64,000 nucleotides of DNA from DASQFQ01 sp039934455 (GTDB lineage Bacteria > Actinomycetota > Thermoleophilia > Solirubrobacterales > Solirubrobacteraceae). Shown here one piece after another: positions 56,119-64,000 of the stretch (positions are counted from its first letter, which is position 1; the number at the start of each line of letters is the position of its first letter). A program made the translations under genes and the position numbers. Location of the stretch: the NCBI GenBank assembly GCA_039934455.1, contig JBDTMF010000001.1, positions 15,205 to 79,204 of the forward strand, in the 5' to 3' direction. Below the pieces are notes generated by a model. That model was given only the letters and a program-made list of their open reading frames with translations. It was not told the origin of the DNA and ran no database searches.

Positions 56119-57251
56119 CGATCGAAGGCGAGGCCCCCGAGGACTCGGCGGAGCATCTCTTCGAGGATGCGCCCTGCGGGTACCTCTCGACGCTGCCCGA
56201 CGGGACGATCGTGCGGGTGAACCGGACCTTCGAGGCGTGGACGGGGCTGCGGCGGGAGGACCTCGTGGGCGCACGGCGCTTCCAGGACCTGCTCTCGCCC
56301 GGGGGCCGGATCTACCACGAGACCCACTACGCGCCGCTCCTGCGGATGCAGGGCACGGTGCGCGAGATCGCGGTGGAGATCGTGCGCGCGGACGGAACGC
56401 GCCTGCCGGCGCTGATCAACTCCGTGCAGCACGACGACGAGCACGGTCGGCCGCAGCGGATCCGGACGACGGTGTTCGACGCGACCGACCGGCGCCGCTA
56501 CGAGGACGAGCTGCTGCGCGCGCGGCGCCAGGAGCAGGAGACCGCCCGGGAGCTCAGCCGGAGCCTGCTGTCGGGCAGCCTGCCGGCGGCGCCCGGGCTG
56601 GACGTCGGCGTCGTCTACCGCCCGGCCGTCAGCGGCCTCGACGTCGGGGGCGACTGGTACGACGCGTTCTGGCTCGACGAGGCCGACACGATCGGCCTGG
56701 TCATCGGCGACGTCGTCGGCCGCGGGATCGGCGCCGCGGCGACGATGGGGCAGCTGCGCAGCGCGGTGCGCGCGCTCGCGTCGACCGGCCTGGCGCCGGG
56801 CCGCCTCCTCGACGCTCTCGACGCGTACGCGCGGCGGCACGAGGTCGGCCGGATGACCACGCTGCTCTGCGCCCAGCTCGGGCTCGGCTCGCGGCGCCTG
56901 CGCTACGCCTGTGCCGGCCACCCGCCGCCGCTGATCCTGGCCCCGGGGGAGGAGCCGTGCTTCGCCTGGGACGGGCGTTCGACGCCGCTGGACGTCTACC
57001 CCGCATCCGACGGGCCGCGCGGCGAGGCGGCGATCACGCTCGCCCCCGGGAGCACCGTGCTGCTCTACACCGACGGCCTGGTCGAGCGTCGCACGGAGTC
57101 GCTGACGGACGGCATGGAGCGGCTGCTGCGGGTGGCGGCGAGCCACCGGGACGAGAGCGCCGAGTCGTTCGTCGGCGCGGTCGTCCGCGCGCTGCACGAC
57201 CCCGAGCACGTCGACGACGTCTGCCTGCTCGCGGCGCGCGTCGGCGGCTGA
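56115..57251 (+). CDS. rsbP: PAS-PP2C phosphatase, RsbP-like
   Basis: 378 residues, GTG overlapping the rsbQ stop. PAS domain at about 10-130 (EDAPCGYLSTLPDGTIVRVN; FEAWTGLRREDLVGARRFQD), a short coiled coil (YEDELLRARRQEQETARELS), and a SpoIIE/RsbU-type PP2C domain at about 165-375 with metal Asp residues in VSGLDVGGDWYDAF and GLVIGDVVGRGIGAAATMG and the end EHVDDVCLLAARV. Expected to dephosphorylate an anti-anti-sigma protein. No rsbV/rsbW or sigma-B gene is in the window. Confidence 0.83.
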   Translation: MTIEGEAPEDSAEHLFEDAPCGYLSTLPDGTIVRVNRTFEAWTGLRREDLVGARRFQDLLSPGGRIYHETHYAPLLRMQGTVREIAVEIVRADGTRLPALINSVQHDDEHGRPQRIRTTVFDATDRRRYEDELLRARRQEQETARELSRSLLSGSLPAAPGLDVGVVYRPAVSGLDVGGDWYDAFWLDEADTIGLVIGDVVGRGIGAAATMGQLRSAVRALASTGLAPGRLLDALDAYARRHEVGRMTTLLCAQLGLGSRRLRYACAGHPPPLILAPGEEPCFAWDGRSTPLDVYPASDGPRGEAAITLAPGSTVLLYTDGLVERRTESLTDGMERLLRVAASHRDESAESFVGAVVRALHDPEHVDDVCLLAARVGG

Positions 57252-57303
57252 AACCGGCACCTCGGCGTCCGCGCCTTCCAGGCCGGTGACCCGTACGGGG
57301 AAC

Positions 57304-58290
57304 ATGACGAGTCTCTCGGGGCAGCGCGTCCTCATCACCAGCGCGACCAGCGGCGTGGGCCTGGCGGCGGTCGAGCGCTTCGCGCGCGAGGGCGCCGAGC
57401 GCGCGCTGGTCGCGCGCGGCGAGGCGGCGCTCGAGCAGGCCGCGGCGATGGGCCGGCGGCACGGTGTCGCCGCGCACGCGATCCCGGCGGATCTCGCCGA
57501 CCGGGCGCAGGCGGTCGCGGCGGTCGCGGCGGCCGTGCGTGCGCTCGGCGGCCTCGACGTCGTGGTGTCGAACGCCGGGGCGGTGGCGTTCGGCCACTTC
57601 CTCGAGGTGGAGGCGGATGACTTCGACCGCACGGTCGCGATCACGTTCACCGGCGCGGTCAACCTCCTGCGCGCGGCGCTGCCGGAGCTGCGCAGGACCC
57701 GCGGGGTGATCGTGGCGACCTCGTCGATCATGGCCGGCATGCCGCTGCCGGCGTTCTCGAGCTACGCGGCCTCCAAGCATGCGCTGCGCGGCTTCCTCAC
57801 GACGCTGCAGATCGAGGAGCGCGAGCAGCGGAGCGGCGTGCGCGTGGCCATGGTCAGCCCCGGCCCGATCAACACGCCGATCTACGGGCGGGCGACGAGC
57901 GGCACCGGCCGCGCCCCGGCGACGCTCCCCGACGCCTATGAGGCCGAGGTGGTGGCGGCGATGCTGGTCGAAGCGGCGCTCGCGCCGCGGCACGACCGGA
58001 TCGTCGGCGGGGAGTCCCGCCTCGTCCGCCGCCTGTACCGGCACGCCCGCCCGGCGGCCGAGCTGCTGCTGGTCTTCGTCGACCGCTGGTTCCGCACGGG
58101 GACGGAGCCGGCCGGCATGCCCGGAGCACTGTGGGAGCCGATGGCGGAGGCGCGCGTGGCCGACGGGATCCCCGCGCGGGCGAGCGGCGACGTGCTCTCG
58201 CTCGCGCGGCACCTTGCCGCCGCCGCAACCCGCGCGGTCAGGACCGCGACCGAGCTGCTGCGCCCGGTGCCCGAACGGCGAGCGCGCTGA
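57304..58290 (+). CDS. short-chain dehydrogenase/reductase
   Basis: 328 residues from ATG 57304. Rossmann motif VLITSATSGVGLAAVERFAR (TGxxxGxG variant with Ser), NAG motif VVSNAGAVAFGHF, catalytic Ser/Tyr/Lys in VATSSIMAGMPLPAFSSYAA then SKHALRGFL, and PGPINTPIYGR. A C-terminal extension of about 90 residues with a hydrophobic helix (AAELLLVFVDRWF) exceeds the usual 250, as in the membrane-associated DUF-extended SDRs. Substrate unknown. Confidence 0.82.
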   Translation: MTSLSGQRVLITSATSGVGLAAVERFAREGAERALVARGEAALEQAAAMGRRHGVAAHAIPADLADRAQAVAAVAAAVRALGGLDVVVSNAGAVAFGHFLEVEADDFDRTVAITFTGAVNLLRAALPELRRTRGVIVATSSIMAGMPLPAFSSYAASKHALRGFLTTLQIEEREQRSGVRVAMVSPGPINTPIYGRATSGTGRAPATLPDAYEAEVVAAMLVEAALAPRHDRIVGGESRLVRRLYRHARPAAELLLVFVDRWFRTGTEPAGMPGALWEPMAEARVADGIPARASGDVLSLARHLAAAATRAVRTATELLRPVPERRAR

Positions 58291-58320
58291 ACCGGACGTC
58301 CCGCTGCCGCGACCGACGCG

Positions 58321-60321
58321 TCAGACGGCCAGCGGACTCGTGGCGCGCACGCGCGAGACCGCGACGAACGCCGCGACGACGCGCGGGTCGAACTGGCTCC
58401 CGGCACAGCGCTCGAGCTCAGCCAGCGCGGGCTCGAACGCGAGCGAAGAGGAGTAGGGGCGGTCGGCGAGCATCGCGTCGAACGCGTCGCAGACGAAGAT
58501 GATGCGCGCGCCGAGCGGGATCGCGTCGCCGGCTATCCCGTCGGGGTAGCCGCCGCCGTCCCAGCGCTCGTGGGAGGAGCGCACGAGCTTGGCCACGCCC
58601 GCGAGCGCGTGGGCGGCGGCCACGATGCGCTCGCCGATCAGCGTGTGCCGTTGCATGAACGCGCGCTCGCCCTCGTCGAGCGGGCCGGGCTTGCTGAGGA
58701 TCGCGTCCGGGATCGCGGCCTTGCCGATGTCGTGCAGCGTGGCGCCGGCGCGCACCTCGCGCGCCTGCTCGTCGGTCGCGCCCATGTGATGGGCGACGGC
58801 CTCGGCGAGGTCGGCGACGCCCTGGGAGTGGTCGCCGACGTCGGGGTGGCGCTCGACCAGCACGCGCAGCAGCGCGTGCGTGGCCTGCTCGCCGGCGGCC
58901 CCGCGCACGGAGCGCTTGTCCTGGTACATCCGGTGGTCGGCGGTGCGCAGCGCCTCGGCCGCGGTCGACGCCTCCGCAGGGAGAACCGCACGGCCCTGTG
59001 AGGCCGAGATGGCGAAGCCGTCGCCGCGCTCGGAGAGGGCGGCGAGCGCAGCGCTGACGGTCTGCTCCCCCGCGCCGGGGCCCAGCAGGACGCAGAACTC
59101 GTCCCCGCCCATCCGGTAGGCGGTGCCCGCGGCGCCGACGGCGTCGCGGAGGCAGCGGCCGAGGCGCGCCAGCAGCGCGTCGCCGGCCGGATGGCCGAAC
59201 GCATCGTTGTAGCCCTTGAAGCCATTGAGGTCGAACAGCAGCAGCTGCGCAGCGGCGCGCGCCGCGACCGCCGCCTCGAGGTCGGCGCGCGGCGCGCGGC
59301 GGTTGCCCAGGCCCGTCAATGCGTCGGTCGTCGCCTCGTACTCGGCGTCTCGGAGCACGCCGAGGTAGCTGCGGAACGTGAGGACGAAACGGGCGATCAC
59401 GAAGACCAGCGCCGCCGCCGCGAGGGCGATGGCCAGCGGACCCGGGTCTGCCGCCGCGGCGTAGACCAGCATCCCGAGCGCGACCAGCGCAAAGCCCGCG
59501 GGCACCGCGAGCGCGGGCCAGCCCGGCGACTGTCGCTCGGCGGGAGGGTCGGGGCGCATCCACGCCGTGAAGCCGAGCAGCACGAACGGGCCGAGCCAGC
59601 CGATGTCCGCGATGCCGCCGAGGAGATAGGTCCCGCGGACGATCTCGACGGCGTGGACCATGTCCGTCACCGCCCAGCAGGCGAAGCATGCGGCCATCAG
59701 CCCGGCCGCGCGCCCGAAGCGCCAGCCGTTCGCGGCGGCCAGCGGGACGAGGAGGGTGATGAGCACGAGATCGGCGACCGGATAGGCGAGGGTGGTCGCG
59801 AGTTCGGCGGTGGAGGAGGAGCCGCCGGCGAGAATCGCCTCGACGACGAACGCCGCCGTGATCGAGCCGAGCGCGCTGATCGCGATCAGGACGTCGAGGA
59901 GCACGACGCCACGCACGCCGCCGGCTGCGTGGACGCGCAGCCCCAGGGCCGCCGCCAGCGGAACGTAGACCGCGAGCCACGGCACGTCGGCGGCGGACGG
60001 CACCGGCGCCGTCGCGGCGCCGTAGAGCACGACGTAGATCGTATTGCCGGCGAACAGCAGGAAGAAGGCGAGCGCGATCAGCACCCATACGGCGCGCTCT
60101 TCACGGACCGCGACGGCGCGCCACGCACAGACGATCATTGCGATGATCCCGCAGCCGTAGTACGCGCCCGCCGGGAAGGGGTCATCCGGGCCATTGCTCC
60201 CGACACCGAGCGCGCGCGCCGCATAGACGGCGGTCAGGGCGAGGCCGAGCGCGATGAGCGCGCGGATGGGCCACGGCCGATGCATGCCCTGCGAAGGGCT
60301 TGACACGGAAGCCATGCTCAT
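58321..60321 (-). CDS. membrane-bound GGDEF plus HD-GYP c-di-GMP protein
   Basis: 666 residues from ATG 60321. The N-terminal about 310 residues have several membrane helices (IRALIALGLALTAVYAARAL; FVLLGFTAWM; LAVPAGFALVALGMLVYAAA). GGDEF domain with intact motif YRMGGDEFCVLL near residue 404 and no RxxD inhibition site. HD-GYP domain: HSQGVADLAEAVAHHMG, ATLHDIGKAAIPDAIL (about 530), ERWDGGGYPDGIAGDAIPLG (about 590). It carries both synthesis and degradation modules for c-di-GMP in one chain. An 18-bp palindrome lies between its start codon and a -10-like box. Confidence 0.88.
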   Translation of the reverse strand: MSMASVSSPSQGMHRPWPIRALIALGLALTAVYAARALGVGSNGPDDPFPAGAYYGCGIIAMIVCAWRAVAVREERAVWVLIALAFFLLFAGNTIYVVLYGAATAPVPSAADVPWLAVYVPLAAALGLRVHAAGGVRGVVLLDVLIAISALGSITAAFVVEAILAGGSSSTAELATTLAYPVADLVLITLLVPLAAANGWRFGRAAGLMAACFACWAVTDMVHAVEIVRGTYLLGGIADIGWLGPFVLLGFTAWMRPDPPAERQSPGWPALAVPAGFALVALGMLVYAAAADPGPLAIALAAAALVFVIARFVLTFRSYLGVLRDAEYEATTDALTGLGNRRAPRADLEAAVAARAAAQLLLFDLNGFKGYNDAFGHPAGDALLARLGRCLRDAVGAAGTAYRMGGDEFCVLLGPGAGEQTVSAALAALSERGDGFAISASQGRAVLPAEASTAAEALRTADHRMYQDKRSVRGAAGEQATHALLRVLVERHPDVGDHSQGVADLAEAVAHHMGATDEQAREVRAGATLHDIGKAAIPDAILSKPGPLDEGERAFMQRHTLIGERIVAAAHALAGVAKLVRSSHERWDGGGYPDGIAGDAIPLGARIIFVCDAFDAMLADRPYSSSLAFEPALAELERCAGSQFDPRVVAAFVAVSRVRATSPLAV

Positions 60322-60322
60322 T

Positions 60323-60340
60323 GGTCGGCAGTTGCCGACC
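60323..60340. promoter_or_regulatory. perfect palindrome in the leader of the GGDEF-HD-GYP gene
   Basis: GGTCGGCA-GT-TGCCGACC, 8-bp arms, 1 bp from the gene's ATG; TACGGT (minus strand) overlaps its far end. Either an operator or a hairpin covering the ribosome entry region. Confidence 0.45.
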
Positions 60341-60386
60341 GTAACGTGAAATCTCCTCAGCGCGGGATGGGGATCGTGTCGTCCGG

Positions 60387-60989
60387 CTACACCGAGTCGC
60401 TGCCCTCCTCAGCGTCCTCCTTGCTGTCCTTCTGCTCCGCCTGCTCGTCCTTCTGCTCGGCCTTCTCCTCGCGCTCCGCCTCCTCCTCCTCGGTCACGAC
60501 GCCCGGGAACCCTGCCGAATCGGTGTAGATGCCGACGAAGACGACCTTGTCGCCGTCGAACTCCCACATCTGGACGGCCGGCTCGTCGAGCTGCCGGGTG
60601 CCCTGAGCCGGCTCGCCGACGAACGCCCCGAAGGCGACGACGACGTTCTCGCCCGGCGACTCGAGGTAGCGCTCGGGGCGGAAGCCGAACGACGCGTAGC
60701 TGCGCTTCGCGTCCTCGACGAACACCTCGCGGATGGCGTCACGGCCCTCGTGCTCGCCGCCGCCGGGGAAGTTCTCTCCGCTGGGCGCCGACCACTGGAC
60801 GTCGTCGGCGAAGGCGTCGAGGAAGCGGTCGATGTCGCCCTCGCCGAACGCGCGGAACGCCTCGCTCATGCCCTCGGCGCGGCCGCCGGCCTCCGTGACC
60901 AGCGGCGCGTCGCCCACGCCGGCGCGCCGCTTCGCCTGCGCGACGAAGCTCTTCGCCCGCTGTCCCACCCCAACGCTCTCCTGTGACAT
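60387..60989 (-). CDS. SnoaL-like/NTF2-fold protein with acidic tail
   Basis: 200 residues, GGAGGAG Shine-Dalgarno before ATG 60989. A basic N-terminal stretch (VGQRAKSFVAQAKRRAGVG) precedes an NTF2-like domain at about 40-160 (MSEAFRAFGEGDIDRFLDAF; ADDVQWSAPSGENFPGGGEH; VQMWEFDGDKVVFVGIYTDS), then a 35-residue Glu/Lys/Gln tail. The family includes SnoaL cyclases and stress-related binding proteins; no specific role assigned. Confidence 0.7.
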   Translation of the reverse strand: MSQESVGVGQRAKSFVAQAKRRAGVGDAPLVTEAGGRAEGMSEAFRAFGEGDIDRFLDAFADDVQWSAPSGENFPGGGEHEGRDAIREVFVEDAKRSYASFGFRPERYLESPGENVVVAFGAFVGEPAQGTRQLDEPAVQMWEFDGDKVVFVGIYTDSAGFPGVVTEEEEAEREEKAEQKDEQAEQKDSKEDAEEGSDSV

Positions 60990-61037
60990 GCGTCTCCTCC
61001 AGCCGTTTTCCGGGGCACTACCCCGCGAGGCCGAAGG

Positions 61038-61820
61038 TCAGGCAGCCTGGCGGCGCGCGCGCCCGCTGCGGGCGCGCCGCTTGGCCTCGAGCGCCGCGAG
61101 GTCGGCGGCGGCGAGCAGCGCCTCGGGCGTGGTGCCGTCGGCCGGGAAGACCGCGGTGCCCATGCTGGCGCTGAGGCCGCTCAGACCGGCCGTCACGCCC
61201 GCCAGCGCGGCGCGTACGCGCGCGATCAGGTGGTCGGCGCCGGCCTGGCCGGTCTGCGGCGCGAGCACGCAGAACTCGTCGCCGCCGAGACGCACCACGG
61301 TGTCCTGCGCGCGCACGACGTCGACGAGCGCGGCGGCGGCGTCGCGCAGCAGCTCGTCGCCGGCCTCGTGGCCGAAGCGGTCGTTGACGAGCTTGAAGCC
61401 GTCGAGGTCGAGCGCGAGCACCGCGAAGGACTCGCCGTGCCGCGTGTGGCGCGCGATCTCGTAGCCGAGGCGCTCGTCGAGCGCGCGCCGGTTGGCGAGG
61501 CCCGTGAGCGGGTCGCGCAGGGCGAAGCGCCGCATCGCATCACGTTCGCGCTCGAGCCGCGCGCGCAGCGCGAGCAGGATCCCGACCGACAGGGGCACGA
61601 CGACAGCGGCCGGCAGCGGCGGGGGCGGCGCCGCGATCGCCGCCAGCGCGACGACGAGCGCGGCGGCGGCGAGCCCCGCGCGCGGGTTCGGCTCCGCGGA
61701 CGCGAGCACGAGCGCGCCCGGCAGGCAGATCCAGAAGCCCTCGGCGCCCCACGCCAGCGCGAAGGAGGCCACCAGCGCGGCCACGATCAGGGTGCGGAGC
61801 GTGCGCGCGGCCGGGGTCAC
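61038..61820 (-). CDS. membrane-bound GGDEF diguanylate cyclase
   Basis: 260 residues. N-terminal about 90 residues form three or four hydrophobic segments (LIVAALVASFALAWGAEGFW; LAAAALVVALAAIAA; AAVVVPLSVGILLALRAR). GGDEF domain from about 100: LRDPLTGLANRRALDERLG, VLALDLDGFKLVNDRFGHEA, and VVRLGGDEFCVLAPQ at about 180. RAQD sits exactly five residues before GGDEF, the RxxD product-inhibition site. Makes c-di-GMP from two GTP. Confidence 0.88.
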   Translation of the reverse strand: MTPAARTLRTLIVAALVASFALAWGAEGFWICLPGALVLASAEPNPRAGLAAAALVVALAAIAAPPPPLPAAVVVPLSVGILLALRARLERERDAMRRFALRDPLTGLANRRALDERLGYEIARHTRHGESFAVLALDLDGFKLVNDRFGHEAGDELLRDAAAALVDVVRAQDTVVRLGGDEFCVLAPQTGQAGADHLIARVRAALAGVTAGLSGLSASMGTAVFPADGTTPEALLAAADLAALEAKRRARSGRARRQAA

Positions 61821-61847
61821 CGGGCGACAGCCTGAAGCCTCGCCCGG

Positions 61848-62528
61848 TCAGAAGTCCGGTCGAACCCGCTGTGTGCGCACGTTGGCGAGTGCGCTCTCGA
61901 TGCACGTGCGCACGATCTGCTCGGGCGCGACCGGGAACAGCGCGGGGACCCCGGGGGCCATGCTGCGGACGCCAACGCCGATGCGCGCGAGGTGCATCAG
62001 CCCGAGGCCCTGCGTCCACAGGACGTTGGCCGTGTAGTCCGCGTCCTCGACGTTCCAGACCCCGGCCTCGGTGCCGGCGCGCAGCGCGGCCGCCGAGTGG
62101 TCCAGGCAGCGCGCCATCCCCTGCCCGAGGCGCAGCCAGATCGAGTCGGACACGATCTCCGACAACTCCAGCGCGGGCCGGTGCATCAACGAGATGCAGG
62201 CGTCGAGGAAGGCCGGGTAGCGCAGGCAGTAGCGCGCGTAGGCCTCGGTGAGCCGCTCGAGCCGGACGATCGGCTCGGTCTCGCCCGCGGTCGCCGCCGC
62301 GATCGCCGTCTCGAGCTCGGCGAGGTAGTCGGTGACCGCGAGCACGAACAGCTCCTCCTTGGAGGAGAAGCTGCGGTAGATCAGCCCGCGCGCGATGCCC
62401 GCCTCGCGGGCGATCTCCTCGACCGGCGCGTCCAGCATGCCGCGCTCGTCGAACAGCGCGCGCGTCGCGCGGACGAGCTCCCGCTCCCGCTCGCGGGCCC
62501 GCTGGGGAGGGGATGGCCGCGTTGCCAT
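61848..62528 (-). CDS. TetR-family transcriptional regulator
   Basis: 226 residues. DNA-binding domain at about 15-62: ELVRATRALFDERGMLDAPV, EEIAREAGIARGLIYRSFSS, KEELFVLAVTDYL. The rest is a helical ligand-binding domain. Divergent from the reductase-desaturase pair with an inverted repeat between the starts, so it very likely controls that pair and may sense an acyl-CoA or lipid. Confidence 0.85.
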   Translation of the reverse strand: MATRPSPPQRARERERELVRATRALFDERGMLDAPVEEIAREAGIARGLIYRSFSSKEELFVLAVTDYLAELETAIAAATAGETEPIVRLERLTEAYARYCLRYPAFLDACISLMHRPALELSEIVSDSIWLRLGQGMARCLDHSAAALRAGTEAGVWNVEDADYTANVLWTQGLGLMHLARIGVGVRSMAPGVPALFPVAPEQIVRTCIESALANVRTQRVRPDF

Positions 62529-62529
62529 G

Positions 62530-62570
62530 TGAACGGAAGTGTGACAGTCGTTCTCATTGATGGCTAGGAT
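62530..62570. promoter_or_regulatory. probable TetR operator and promoter for the reductase-desaturase pair
   Basis: GAACG (62531-62535), 13 bp, CGTTC (62549-62553) forms an inverted repeat within the 53-bp divergent gap. TGACAG (62542-62547), 17 bp, TAGGAT (62565-62570) is a candidate promoter for the gene starting at 62582. Confidence 0.45.
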
Positions 62571-62581
62571 GCCCGGTCCCG

Positions 62582-63676
62582 GTGGCAGAGCGAGGCGCAG
62601 ATCCGAAGGTCCCGAAGCTGCAGCGACGGCTGCTGAACGCGATCCGCGCGTTCACCTCGCCGCTGCTCCCCGACGACTACCTCGAGCTCATCAACCCGCT
62701 GTGGTCGACGCGCGAGCTGCGCGGCAAGATCGAGAGCATCGACGCGGAGACACCCGACGCGGCGACGGTGCTGATCCGCCCGGGCTACGAGTGGGAGGGC
62801 CATCAGGCGGGCCAGCACCTGCGCATCGGCCTCGACATCAACGGCCGCCGCCACTGGCGCGCCTACTCCCTGACCTCGGACCCGGGGCGGCCCGACGGCT
62901 TCATCTCGATCACGATCAAGAACGTCGACGAGGGCGTCGTCTCGCCCTACCTCGTGCGCCGCGGGCGCCCGGGCAGCATCGTCTCGCTGGGCGGTGTGGA
63001 GGGGGAGTTCGTGCTCCCCGACCCGCTCCCGGAGAAGCTGCTGTTCATCAGCGCCGGCAGCGGGATCACACCGATCATGAGCATGCTGCGCAGCCTCGAG
63101 CACCGGGAGGCGCTCGGCGACGTCCTGCTCATCCACTCCGCGCGCACGCCCGACGACGTCATCTTCGGCGAGCAGCTGCGGGCCATCGAGGAGCGCAACC
63201 CCGGCTTCCGCCTGCACGAGCAGCTCACGGGCGAGATGGGCCGCTTCGAGCCCGCCGACCTCGAGCGGCTGTGCCCGGACTGGAAGGAGCGCGAGGCGTT
63301 CATCTCCGGCCCGGCGGAGCTGCTCGACGCGCTCGACGAGCACTGGGACGAGCACGCCGACTGCGACCGCCTCCACATGGAGCGCTTCCAGCCCATCCGC
63401 GGCGAGGCCGAGGAGGGCGAGGGCGGCACGATCAAGTTCCTCAAGAGCGACTGCGAGGCGCAGTCGGACGGCAGCCAGCCGATCCTGGTGGCCGGCGAGG
63501 AGGCCGGCCTCACGCTGCCGTTCGGATGCCGAGAGGGCATCTGCCACACCTGCGTCGGAGAGCTGAAGTCGGGCGAGATCCGCGACCTGCGCACCGGGAA
63601 GGTCACCGGCTCGCGCGGGGAGATGGTGCGGACCTGCATCAACGCCCCTGAGGGACCCGTCGAGATCGAACTCTGA
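62582..63676 (+). CDS. ferredoxin-NAD(P)H oxidoreductase with C-terminal 2Fe-2S domain, desaturase electron donor
   Basis: 364 residues, GTG start. FAD domain (HWRAYSLTSDPGRPDGFISI holds the RxYS flavin motif), NAD(P) domain (LLFISAGSGITPIMSMLRSL; VLLIHSARTPDDVIF), then a plant-type ferredoxin domain with CREGICHTC (CX4CX2C) and the last Cys in MVRTCINAPEG. Layout equals mycobacterial Rv3230c, which feeds electrons to stearoyl-CoA desaturase DesA3. The desaturase gene follows 19 bp later. Confidence 0.88.
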   Translation: MAERGADPKVPKLQRRLLNAIRAFTSPLLPDDYLELINPLWSTRELRGKIESIDAETPDAATVLIRPGYEWEGHQAGQHLRIGLDINGRRHWRAYSLTSDPGRPDGFISITIKNVDEGVVSPYLVRRGRPGSIVSLGGVEGEFVLPDPLPEKLLFISAGSGITPIMSMLRSLEHREALGDVLLIHSARTPDDVIFGEQLRAIEERNPGFRLHEQLTGEMGRFEPADLERLCPDWKEREAFISGPAELLDALDEHWDEHADCDRLHMERFQPIRGEAEEGEGGTIKFLKSDCEAQSDGSQPILVAGEEAGLTLPFGCREGICHTCVGELKSGEIRDLRTGKVTGSRGEMVRTCINAPEGPVEIEL

Positions 63677-63695
63677 ACACGAGCGAAGGACACGC

Positions 63696-64000
63696 ATGCC
63701 CACCGAGATGGAGAACCCGCTGCACAAGCTGACGCCCGAGCAGATCGAGGCGATCGGCAAGGAGTTCGACGCGCTGCACGACGAGGTCCACGACGACCTC
63801 GGCGACCGCGACGCGCGCTACATCCGCAGCATGATCGCGCTGCATCGCCGGCTGGCGCTGCTCGGGCGCGTGCTGCTCGTCGGCTCGCGCTACAAGCCGC
63901 TGTGGGCGGCGGGGACGGCGACCCTCTCGCTGGCCAAGATCCTCGAGAACATGGAGATCGGCCACAACGTGATGCACGGCCAGTGGGACTGGATGAACGA
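63696..64000 (+). CDS. fatty-acid desaturase (DesA3-like), partial at right edge
   Basis: 101 residues present before the window ends. The N-terminal part is charged (LTPEQIEAIGKEFDALHDEV), then ALLGRVLLVGSRYKPLWAA and the first histidine box MEIGHNVMHGQWDW. Membrane-bound di-iron acyl-CoA desaturase with its reductase partner directly upstream and a TetR regulator divergent, matching the Rv3229c/Rv3230c arrangement. Later His boxes are outside the window. Confidence 0.85.
   Translation, partial: MPTEMENPLHKLTPEQIEAIGKEFDALHDEVHDDLGDRDARYIRSMIALHRRLALLGRVLLVGSRYKPLWAAGTATLSLAKILENMEIGHNVMHGQWDWMN

Overview
The window is high-GC actinobacterial DNA with dense, short-spaced genes and many GTG starts. 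I place it in Thermoleophilia, order Solirubrobacterales (Conexibacter/Solirubrobacter/Patulibacter type). The reasons are actinobacterial housekeeping gene order (glmU-prs, rplY-pth, mfd-PPIase-mazG-eno-ftsB-like), a six-gene mce run, csrA (rare in other actinobacteria), ECF sigma/zinc-finger fusions and GGDEF/HD-GYP proteins. The placement is inference from gene content; no rRNA is present.

Layout. 1-190: start of a gene running off the left edge whose N-terminus looks like proteins associated with extracellular contractile injection systems. 271-6095: nucleotidyl cyclase, MTA/purine nucleoside phosphorylase, class III aminotransferase, thioredoxin-fold protein, SpoIVB-like S55 peptidase, SnoaL-like protein. 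6097-6644: broken HNH endonuclease gene beside tRNA-Gln. 6664-25878: conserved housekeeping block (glmU, prs, TylF-like methyltransferase, GH2 glycosidase, rplY, pth, mfd, foldase lipoprotein, mazG, eno, ftsB-like) with hypotheticals. 26061-35721: csrA, secreted nuclease, DUF2090 aldolase-like, GCS2 ligase, rhomboid-like, selD, UPF0173, R2-like ferritin, csaA, and a sigma factor fused to a zinc-finger/membrane/Pro-rich tail. 35809-45304: tRNA-Leu and six overlapping MCE genes with no YrbE permease beside them. 45320-53710: HxlR regulator, DsbA-like protein, TPP enzyme, ppx, 2-hydroxyacid dehydrogenase, then a scarred stretch around tRNA-fMet holding gene remnants. 53711-55272: arsenic module (arsM-arsR divergent from arsC). 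55321-57251: RsbQ/RsbP-type stress pair. 57304-61820: SDR, GGDEF-HD-GYP and GGDEF proteins. 61848-64000: TetR regulator, divergent 2Fe-2S reductase and a fatty-acid desaturase cut by the right edge.

Most notable observations: (i) a palindrome-rich short repeat sits in frame inside mfd (17557-17608), with a sister copy after csrA (26328-26425) carrying an extra 46-bp unit; (ii) csrA and the HxlR gene appear to start at ATC codons, each 8 nt after a good Shine-Dalgarno, and mazG and one small gene appear to start at CTG inside a CTGA overlap; (iii) many genes have a TAnnnT -10-like box 6-11 nt before the start codon and no Shine-Dalgarno, suggesting widespread leaderless transcription; (iv) two near-identical tandem blocks at 48813-48900 lie in an otherwise empty intergenic region. 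No CRISPR array, insertion sequence, prophage or known defence island is visible.
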